Positions 56,462 to 64,000 of a DNA stretch of 64,000 bases are shown here, piece by piece (within the stretch, counting starts at the first letter, position 1; each line of letters opens with the position of its first letter). The notes under the pieces were generated by a model. It had not been told where the DNA came from and searched no databases. It worked only from the letters and a program-made list of their open reading frames with translations. This stretch comes from Marsupella aquatica (lineage: Eukaryota > Marchantiophyta), in the NCBI GenBank assembly GCA_973895155.1, contig OZ316897.1, positions 2,294,001 to 2,358,000 on the forward strand. The letters run 5' to 3'. The position numbers were made by a program, and so were the translations under genes.

Positions 56462-58404
56462 CTAGTAACTCCTGGGTCTAGAGTGAATCCACCAGAGAAG
56501 ATTGGAAAGAGAGTTTCCACCATCATGATCTGCAAGCTGGGAAACTATCTTATGAGCAGTATCTGGTTGATAAATAGCCATTAAGGCATATACGAACCCT
56601 TTCCACACATCTTCGCCTCCATTCCTCTTCAGAGGTAGCAGGGCCCACTCCACTAGCTCCTGTACGCGCTCCTTGTCCCGGAATAGTTCCTCGCTAATGG
56701 GTGTGATGGGGAGAACTTGTATTCCCAGTCTCACCTCTCGACAATCTCTGGAGGCAAACCACAGGCCACTGTCCCTCTTGTTGGCCCATAAGACACCAAC
56801 GACACGATTTTCTTCCACAAACTCAGGCTCGTAGAGAGTACTATCACGTCTAATATGCCAGAGCGATTGGGTGGCACGAATTTCCAGAGCGGCGAGAGTC
56901 ATACCAAGATGAACTACATGGGCATCATTATATGCTAAGCCCACCAGAGCAGCTGAGTAGTAAGCATTGATTGACTCACTGGTGTTCTCTTGACTGCTCC
57001 CGTCCCTATACTCTGTAAGGCCTCCAGACCAAGAGTGTAACTTCCAAGGATCAAAGCATCTTAAACGTGGAAAAAACGAATCAGTAGAAGTATAGGTCAT
57101 GAAGTCCGCCACTAGGGCATAGAGATGGCTCTTGAATGCACAAGCCCAAGGAGGGTCCAACTTCGCCAGTACAGCCCCGGCATAGCAAAAGTAGCCATGG
57201 AATAAATGATGACTATCGTATATTCCCGAGCCAAAGTCAGCTCTTGCATCTTCAGATCCATTTCTGCTCACCAGACCTCCCCATTTGGGATCACCAAAAG
57301 TTCCACTGAACCAAAGAGTAATTGAAGCAACCAAAACCCCTCGAACCGTTTCCACCAACTGAGGGCTCCCAATTTCCTCGGCTATCAGTGCCAGTCTCGC
57401 TGCTCGAGCTAGAGCTTTCCCGTGAAAGCAAGCAGAGGGCTCAAGAATTGGTTTCAAACAGCAACATCGATCTCAAGAGCAAGTAGAACGTCATTCCGAC
57501 CTTCACCCACGCCGTGTGCTGCGTACCAATTTACCGAGAGGTGAGTTTCCTTCAGAATCCAAGTGTCGCCCATAACTCCTTGCAAGGCTCCATCAATACT
57601 GGAATAGGAGAGAGATGGGAGTTGTAAGATTGGGTGGCTTGAGAGAATCTCCCGGTGGTTAGGAAGACTCAGCATCAAAAGGTCACCCCAGCCGCTCTTC
57701 TCCCAGACATATTTGACCTCGAACGGAACAGACAAATCCGCCATTCCTCCTACTGGATAACACTTGCTGTACCGGTCCAAAATTGAAGAGCTTAATTTCT
57801 CACCACCCGGAATCATAGCAATCCTCACGACACCGGTAAATTTGTGACTTCCTACAACGCTCACGTTCAAATTCTTGTCCAAACGCAGAGGCGATGAGCA
57901 ATAGATGACCCAAGTTTGCTCATTGTTCATCACGAGCTTATGCCGAGTGGAATGCTCTTTGGATTTCAGCTTGAGAACTGCGTGAGCTGTTGACAAAATT
58001 GGAGTTACGTTCTTGAAGAGAAAGGTAACGTAAGGACTCCCACGGACCAAAGGCACGCTTAGCCTCGAGCCAAAGGTTAAGGTGACACTCAAATCATCGT
58101 AGTGGGAGAGAACATGAGAAACTTGGCCCTCTTCTCGACACGAGACGGAAATGTTTTTAACGAAGTGTTGCCAGATGACGTCGGGATTGTGCCCCCTGGT
58201 TGGGTAGCAGATGCTGAGCTTGCCACTAGAGGACTGGATCATGTAGGGGTGGAGGTGCTCTGCACACGAGCCCTGGTTGAGCACGAAATTGAGCCAGGCT
58301 GAATTGGTGGGCAGAGGCGGATTCCGCCCTGCCCAGAGCTTGCTTGGATTCGGAAGCGCTGTCCCATTCTTCACGTTTGGAAAGGGCTGAGACATTGTCA
58401 CCAC
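56462..58404 (-). pseudogene. GH81 endo-1,3-beta-glucanase, single exon with one frameshift
   Basis: Two overlapping frames, 58404-57454 and 57457-56462, together make one GH81 protein of about 645 residues (the glucan-elicitor-binding protein family of plants, which cleaves beta-1,3-glucan). N-terminal part: PFPNVKNGTALPNPSKLW, PLPTNSAWLNFVLNQG, HPYMI and GDTWILKETHLSVNWYAAHG. After the break: FHGKALARAARLALIAEEIG, WGGLVSRNGSEDARADFG, HSWSGGLTEYRDG, QENTSESINAYYSAALVGLAY, ENRVVGVLWANKRDSGLWF and NSLSNLLWWIHSRP. The frames meet at about 57455, where the first ends DVAV* and the second continues LKPILEPSACFHGK; one base seems lost. The usual 'NDHH' acid motif reads YDSHHLFHGYF, with Ser where Asp is expected. 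No signal peptide, as in known plant members. Either a decaying gene or a sequencing error plus an odd active site. Confidence 0.85.
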
Positions 58405-58473
58405 CCGGTTGAACTACTCCCAACAGAAAAGCGAAGATGATGACGATGGCTCATGGGATTTGTATAATCTGTG

Positions 58474-58502
58474 CTCTCTCTCTCTCTCTCTCTCTCGATC
58501 GA
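58474..58502. repeat. TC microsatellite upstream of the GH81 gene
   Basis: A (TC)n run, reading (GA)n in the gene's direction, about 70-100 bp upstream of the ATG at 58404. A TTTATAAGC box lies further upstream (about 58535), so the run is probably in the 5' leader, like the GA run before the esterase gene. Confidence 0.75.
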
Positions 58503-58601
58503 TCGAAGGACAGACACCCACTACATGACGAGGTCTGCTTATAAACCTTTTCTGTGATAAAATTTTCACATGATTCATCGTACACTTTCATGCTTCACTG
58601 G

Positions 58602-58653
58602 TCTCAAAAATCATTGATTGATAGACGTCTCAAAAATCATTGATTGATAGACG
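58602..58653 (+). repeat. 26-bp tandem duplication
   Basis: TCTCAAAAATCATTGATTGA and the next six bases are present at 58602-58627 and again, identically, at 58628-58653. It lies in the upstream region of the GH81 gene. Confidence 0.9.
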
Positions 58654-59569
58654 TGACCCGTGCCGCAACTTTGCGCCGCCAGTGACCATCAATCATGATT
58701 ATATGTGTTGTGGACACATGTGTTGTACGTTCACGCTAGGAATTGAGAGGAAGAGTGAAGTAATTTTAGAGTGACGAGGATACTGCACTGTAACGCTCCA
58801 GTAGACTGGCACTGACCTTGTTGATGAATTGGAGTGGGTCCATGTGGAGATCTCGACCTCTACCGTGGATACTGTCCGGAGTGTGGTGCTCAAGGGGCTA
58901 CTAGACCATCATGCTGTATCCTGAGGAAAGTTTTGATCATTTGCAGATATTGAATGACATCGCTAGACGAATGTTCATACGCTCTTCAGTCACATAGGTC
59001 TAGTCCAAAACTCCGTTAAATTCGACCCTATGAAGTGCCTTGACATGGATGCACTGCACCTTCATAAATATGAGAGAATTATCATAATTATAGCAAACCA
59101 GGGCCATGCCGGTGCTGCGTTGCACAATTGGGTGAGTGAGAATGGGAAGCATGGCCTATGTCAATTATGAGGCAGGAGTTGTAGGCAGTGGGACATACCC
59201 CTCCTGAGGCCCGATGTCAGGACGGAGTACCCCTGTCTCGCCCCTTTTTGCATTCAAGGGTCCCCTTTTTGCATTGAACGGTCCTGCTCATAACTGTTTT
59301 TGTAAGCGGACTACAGCTGATCATTCCTGCTCATATTAACTGTTTTTGTAAGCGGACGATGGACGAAATTTGGGGGATTGGATATTATAGTTGTATATAT
59401 ACATACAATCCAAACCCTATGAAGTGCCTTGACATGGATGCACCCCATCTTCATCAATATGAGAGTAACATAATCAAAACAAATGTACAGATGACAATAA
59501 GAGTGAACCCCTAGTGTATTTTTCCATTTCTATGGATTGTTATTAGTCACTAACCCCATGCCCGTGCTT
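58654..59569. other. Repeat-derived intergenic stretch
   Basis: Segments at about 59028-59080 and 59409-59465 share 'CCTATGAAGTGCCTTGACAT' and 'TTCAT.AATATGAGAG'. 'AACTGTTTTTGTAAGCGGAC' occurs twice (about 59295 and 59338). A head word 'CCCCATGCCCGTGCTTTGCA' at about 59551 leads into the minisatellite. No gene. Confidence 0.5.
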
Positions 59570-60625
59570 TGCACGAAAGATGTTTCAGAGTGAGGTCAAG
59601 ATGTTGAGGTGAGGGCAAGATTTTAAGTGAGGGCAAGATTTCAAGTGAGGGCAAGATATTGAGGTGAAGACAAAATTTCTAGGTGAGGGCAAGACGTCAA
59701 GGTGAGGGCAAGATTCCGAGTGAGGGCTGGATGTCGAGGTGAATGCAACATTTTAAGGTGAGGGCAAGATGTTGAGGCAAGCCTGGGCAAGATGTCGAGG
59801 AGAGACAAAGATATCGAGGAGAGGGTAAGATATCGAGGAGATGCAAAGATGTCGAGGAGAGGCAAAGATGTCGAGGGGAGGGAAAGATGTCAAGGAGAGG
59901 CAAAAATGTTTAGATGAGGGCAAGATGTCAAGACAAGGGCCAGATGTCGAGGAGAGGCAAAGATGTTGAGACGAGGGCAAGGTGTTAAGGAGAGACAAAG
60001 ATGTTGAGGAGAGGGTAGGATGTCAAGGAGATGCAAAGATGTTGAGGCGAGGGCAAGATGCCGAGCTCGATGCCAAGGAGATGCAAAGATGTTGAGACGA
60101 GGGCAAGATGACGAAGATGCAACGATGTCGAGGCGAGGGCAAGATGTCAAGGGGGGGAAGAGGTCAAGCAAGGTCAAAGCAAGGTCAAAGCAAGGCAAAA
60201 GACAAATAATTACGGAGAAAGGCAATGTTTAGAAATAAATTAAAGGAAAAAAAACAAAAAGACAGACACAAAAGGCAAAGGGGGAGAAACCCAACATATC
60301 AAAAGGGAGTTAGAGGAGATCGTATCCAGAGCTATCAATGGAGTTTTGGAGATCAAGGGTCAACAAAAAACTTATTTTCCATCCAATGGTTGAGGTTAAA
60401 TCCGGCCCAATCTTGTGATCGTAAGCAGATGATGCCCATAAATGGATGGGATCCCTTATTGTGTGATAGCCCGATGCCCAGAAGAATTTGAGGCAAGGCA
60501 AGGATGTAGAGGCAAAGTTAGGAGAGATGTCAAGGCAAGGCAACAAAATTGAAGCGAGCAAAAATGTCAAGGCGAAGCAAGACAAAGATGTTGAGGCAAG
60601 ACAACAATGTCGAGGAGGGAAACAC
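59570..60625 (+). repeat. Degenerate 19-bp minisatellite, about 1 kb
   Basis: A long run of the word AGATGTCGAGGAGAGGCAA and variants, with clear 19-bp spacing at about 59815-59905 and looser elsewhere. A non-repetitive part lies at about 60165-60490, followed by a second, weaker stretch to about 60625. Words of the same type occur in reverse orientation at 22840-23460. Long ORFs on both strands here are products of the repeat and not genes. Confidence 0.85.
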
Positions 60626-61249
60626 TTTTTGTTGTAATGTTCAATTTTTCAAGTTTTTGATAAATAAGTATTTTTATGCACAAAAAACTATAAGTTTTCT
60701 ATCATGGAAAAGCTCTTGGCCGGCAAAAATATTATCCCCTCTATCATTTTCTTGCTTTGTAGTTTTTCCATGTCCTCAAATTTATTTTACTTCTTTTTTT
60801 CCCTTATCTTCAGAAACCAACCCTCTTCCCTCTCACTCCTTGTGGCTTGTCCCCTTTCTCTTCGGTAGTCATGATACCCTGGGAGAGTAATATATAATAA
60901 TACTCTATGCAAAATCCAAAAAGTTTGACATGCCACAAAAGTTTCTGGTTGGGATGTGTGTAATTTCATAAAGAGAAAGATACATATTAGATGATGTCAC
61001 ATAAGAATGTACATAAGAATCATCTCATGTAGTATGTATTCTACTATAAAGAGAAGTATATCATTTGACACTCCTGGTCAATCAATCCAAGAGTACACAA
61101 AAAACTTAAAAGTAATCTAACAACTTAGATTAAATCCCTCCATTTTCAAGTTGGTAAGCGGACGAAAGTGCTTTTTGGTGGCATTGCATGCTTTTTGGCG
61201 GCATTGCATATTATAGATGTAGATTACCTTTGTCAGTCTGGCCCCTCCT

Positions 61250-61640
61250 GTTAGCCTGGGGTTATGAGATGTTAGTCTGGGGTCATGAGATTTGGGCCCA
61301 TTTGGCTAGCTCAGCTAGAGTGTTATCCAATTTCAGGCACAATCTCACTCTTAGCCTGGGGTTATGAGATGTTAGCCTGGGGTTATGAGATGTTAGTCTG
61401 GGGTCATGAGATTTGGGCCCACTTGACTAGCTCAGCTAGAGTGTTATCCAATTTCAGGCACAATCTCACCTGCAATTTCAGGCACAATCTAGTTTTTGCA
61501 GGGGTTATAAGATTTTTGACCCATCTGGCTAGTTCACCTGAAGAGTACTCCAATTTCAGGCACGATGTCAGTTTTGTTGGGGTTTCAGTTTCAGTTTGTA
61601 TTGGGGCTATGAGATCTCAGCCTAGCTCGCCTGGAAGGTT
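61250..61640 (+). repeat. Tandem repeat with 'CTGGGGTTATGAGAT' units
   Basis: Units built of AGCCTGGGGTTATGAGATGT, a variant with 'GTCTGGGGTCATGAGATTTG', and 'GTGTTATCCAATTTCAGGCA' occur at about 61254-61350 and 61352-61470, with more diverged parts to about 61640. The short ORF across it is repeat-derived. Confidence 0.8.
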
Positions 61641-62991
61641 ATCAAATGTCAGGCACAATTTCAGTTCTTGAATAAATAAAAACAAGGCTTGACTTGCTAA
61701 TCCATGGCCACTTGGGGCCATCGGTTCCCTACACAATACCCCTTCAATGTGGGTTGAGGCTCTACCCAGATAGATGGCGGAGGGAAAGTAGACTATTATA
61801 GATACGCCAGCTCTCATCTCCATGGCCTTACAACAAGTGGAGAAGTTGTGTAAGATTTTAACACTCACCCCATCAGACTATCTCACTACATCAAAAAGTC
61901 ATCTGCTCGGTGGGGCAATTTGAGAATTACCTACAACACCGTTCTAAAATGCATTGCAGGAAACAAGCTGTTCATTCATTGTAGTTCACCGACCCATAGC
62001 AACCTTGCCGAGACAACCAGTGAGAACTAATTGGCATTAAACAAATCTACCAAAGCTGCCAGCCACACACTATATCATTAACTGAAGATTGTTCTCCACG
62101 GGAAACGAGTAGGACTACCACATTCACATTCTCACACATCATTTGCAGTCATACTACAAATTATCTTTAGTCAAATGATCTGACGAGACAACCCATTCAC
62201 TATGCAGCATCTGCACTCGTGCAGAAAAACAAAAGCAGGGCGGCAAACAGACTCCTGTCTCTCAATCGTGCGGACAAAAGTTTGAAGACGCTCAGTCAAT
62301 AGACCTAGACCAGATGAGCTAACCCCTCTTCCTAGCCCACTGCCCAAAAGGTCATGGTGATGTCAAAATATTGAAAAGTGTTAATCAGCTACAGGGCTTC
62401 AATTTAGACCCGTTTGATTCACTCACAAATATTACAATGCGCATGATGAAGCATGAACCTACACCCCCCAAGCCTGAAGAAACCCCATAAAATCAAGAAC
62501 AGCCTATCGATTGATACCGAGCTCTATATCGTGTTTAGGGTTTAAACACTAGACCAATTGGCCATTTTGTGGATGAACATAATGGATAGATTTACTGATA
62601 CAACTGGCCGAACTGAATGTGAGTCCGGCCCAGACTACTTAATGCCAAACTAGTATATTACACTCAGGACTTCGCTGATCCGTCTACCATGCAAAAGCCG
62701 TACCAATCCGTGAGAACAATGGCAAGAGTTGCAAAGGTACATTTGACAGAAGAATCTATGTTCGACTGTTATCCACGGTTTTAGTATCCCTCCGATTGAT
62801 AGAGAGTCGAGTCTCCATAACAAAAAAGAACAGTTCAAATTGCCTTGCCACTGTATATCATCCCGCAGTAAGCGCTTTGCAGCTCTTCGTGGAAATCTGG
62901 TTTGAGGCTTGGACTGCAATCCCCACTCTTCAACAACTGGGTCCACAAGCGCAAGCCAGCTCGGAAATAAAGACAACGTGTCATAGGCACT
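61641..62991. other. Intergenic and probable 3' end of the phosphatase gene
   Basis: No independent gene is supported. The part next to 62992 should be the 3' untranslated end of the minus-strand phosphatase gene. ORF 62976-62650 on the minus strand has no recognisable domain. Confidence 0.5.
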
Positions 62992-63438
62992 CTATAAGTT
63001 CAGGTAAGAGAAGACTTGAGGTGCCAGCTCAACGACTGACCAGCCAAGGCCTGCATACTGCAGAGCCCTTATGCCAGTGTCAACATCAAGAATCTCATCC
63101 TCAAAAGTGTGCAACAACCGCAACAGATAGCCTGATCTCCGACTGTCCACGGTCTCTGATCCATCCCCGTTGATCTTTCTTTTCTCTTTCAATAAGACCT
63201 CATCAATGTGAATAGCCTTCACATAGCCCGTGGATCGAATTTGTAAGCCCAATAGATTGCACATGGATGGGAGGATCCTTATAGCCAGCTCCTTGATCAA
63301 AGCTTTCACAGCCAAGCACACCGGTAACCCAATAAGAAGTCGAAGGACCAAGGTCTGTACACCAGCAACAGACGTGAATGCGACCGCCGGCACCGAATCA
63401 TGGTGATACAATGCGTATGTCCGATGTACACCACCCAC
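62992..63438 (-). CDS. Last exon of an LPPD/SPP1-like sphingoid-base-phosphate phosphatase (partial)
   Basis: The exon opens after an acceptor AG (63440-63439 on the minus strand) with GTG GGT GGT, and ends with a stop at 62992. It codes 148 residues. Two hydrophobic stretches (AVAFTSVAGVQTLVLRLLIG and LPVCLAVKAL..) are membrane segments. IRSTGYV and the C-terminus DVDTGIRALQYAGLGWSVVE followed by LAPQVFSYLNL match, from memory, the end of plant LPPD (AtSPP1), an ER membrane enzyme that removes phosphate from long-chain-base 1-phosphates. The catalytic PAP2 motifs are expected in upstream exons beyond the window. 63439-64000 is probably intron; I could not place another exon in it. Confidence 0.7.
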   Translation of the reverse strand: MGGVHRTYALYHHDSVPAVAFTSVAGVQTLVLRLLIGLPVCLAVKALIKELAIRILPSMCNLLGLQIRSTGYVKAIHIDEVLLKEKRKINGDGSETVDSRRSGYLLRLLHTFEDEILDVDTGIRALQYAGLGWSVVELAPQVFSYLNL

Positions 63439-64000
63439 CTGAAGAACGCAAACAAAATCAGTATTCTATCAGACTCCCTAGAAGAAAACCGTCACACGGC
63501 CATCCCAGTCAATCGCATTCACAGTGCAGACGGCTTCCACCGGTCAAAATCTTCGACTAAATAAACCTTCAAAATGCATTTTAAGGCCAAATCTTCGGCT
63601 CTTTATTCTAACTGATATGCATGTCTAGACAATCTTTTAGATCTCATCTGTAACTAGACAGACAGCAGAGTCCGAAAAACATAAAGACGCAGCCACCCAC
63701 ATACTGCATTGCAAGCAGAACACCAAAATTATGGCAAATGGTCATCGTTTAGGCCAAGACCGTGTTCAATCAACGGCATGAAGTATGCAGTCCGACCCCA
63801 CAAATTCAACACCTCGCGAGGATCAGACAGTAAACCTAAATTTACCAAAAGGATACTAAATTATCAAACAAAAAGTCACCGTCCACAGCCATCTGAAGAG
63901 TGTGAAAACATACTATTCCAAAAGCTACTCCGTTGAAAGCAGTGTGGAACTCGAAGCTGGGATTCTGTCGCTCGGGAGATGGGTAGGCAAATAGCAATAA
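63439..64000 (-). other. Probable intron of the LPPD-like gene
   Basis: Sequence upstream of the last exon, on the minus strand. Short ORFs lack phosphatase motifs. An exon could be hidden here, but none is recognisable. Confidence 0.4.

Noticed and set aside
59570-60170. Regular repeats as a possible CRISPR array
   Set aside because: Units are contiguous with no unique spacers, there are no cas genes, and the DNA is eukaryotic.
59641-60232. Long ORFs on both strands
   Set aside because: They run through a 19-bp minisatellite, whose period produces open frames with repetitive, low-complexity proteins.

Overview
The window looks like nuclear DNA of a land plant. Genes have spliced introns with GT..AG borders, there are interstitial TTTAGGG-type telomere tracts, and the gene families (plastid phytyl-ester-synthase-like protein, nepenthesin-type aspartyl protease, GH81 glucanase, LPPD-type sphingoid phosphate phosphatase, EDM2-type PHD module) are plant families. 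A non-seed plant such as a bryophyte or lycophyte is my guess, not something the sequence proves. No bacterial, organellar or CRISPR features were seen.

Layout: positions 1-29 kb are a transposon island. It holds a MULE-like element with 10-bp target duplication (441-1962), a 5'-truncated LINE (about 4320-6717), a small inverted-repeat element (7376-7861), a 260-bp inverted repeat (8098-8357), a fragment resembling a Crypton/DUF3504 recombinase (8670-9000), a complete CACTA element with ACA target duplication (9523-19326), a dispersed repeat interrupted by an APE-LINE fragment and a solo copia-type LTR (20.25-22.75 kb), a 19-bp-type minisatellite and a near full-length LINE flanked by a 23-bp duplication (about 23899-28912). 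From 29.4 to 45.2 kb is a gene-bearing block: an intact eight-exon DBP5/LOS4-type DEAD-box helicase (+), an intact multi-exon phytyl-ester-synthase-like gene (+) with a perfect 282-bp in-frame duplication, and a single-exon aspartyl protease (-). From 46 to 54 kb is a second repeat island with a second MULE-like element (47859-48966), a LINE 3' fragment and the second copy of the dispersed repeat. From 54 kb to the end are a small secreted cysteine-containing protein (-), a frameshifted GH81 endo-1,3-beta-glucanase (-), a long 19-bp minisatellite, other tandem repeats, and the last exon of an LPPD-like phosphatase (-) that runs off the right edge.

The most interesting object is the CACTA element. 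Upstream of its decayed tnp2 transposase, and separated from it by only a one-base change of frame, lies an ORF with a tandem PHD/zinc module of the EDM2 type. EDM2 is a plant chromatin regulator known for its role at silenced transposons. This suggests that a transposon lineage captured a host silencing-related reader. Second is the LINE family: its protein reads N-terminal zinc finger, reverse transcriptase, CCHC knuckle, then a PD-(D/E)XK-like end, which is the layout of R2-type rather than ordinary plant L1-type LINEs.
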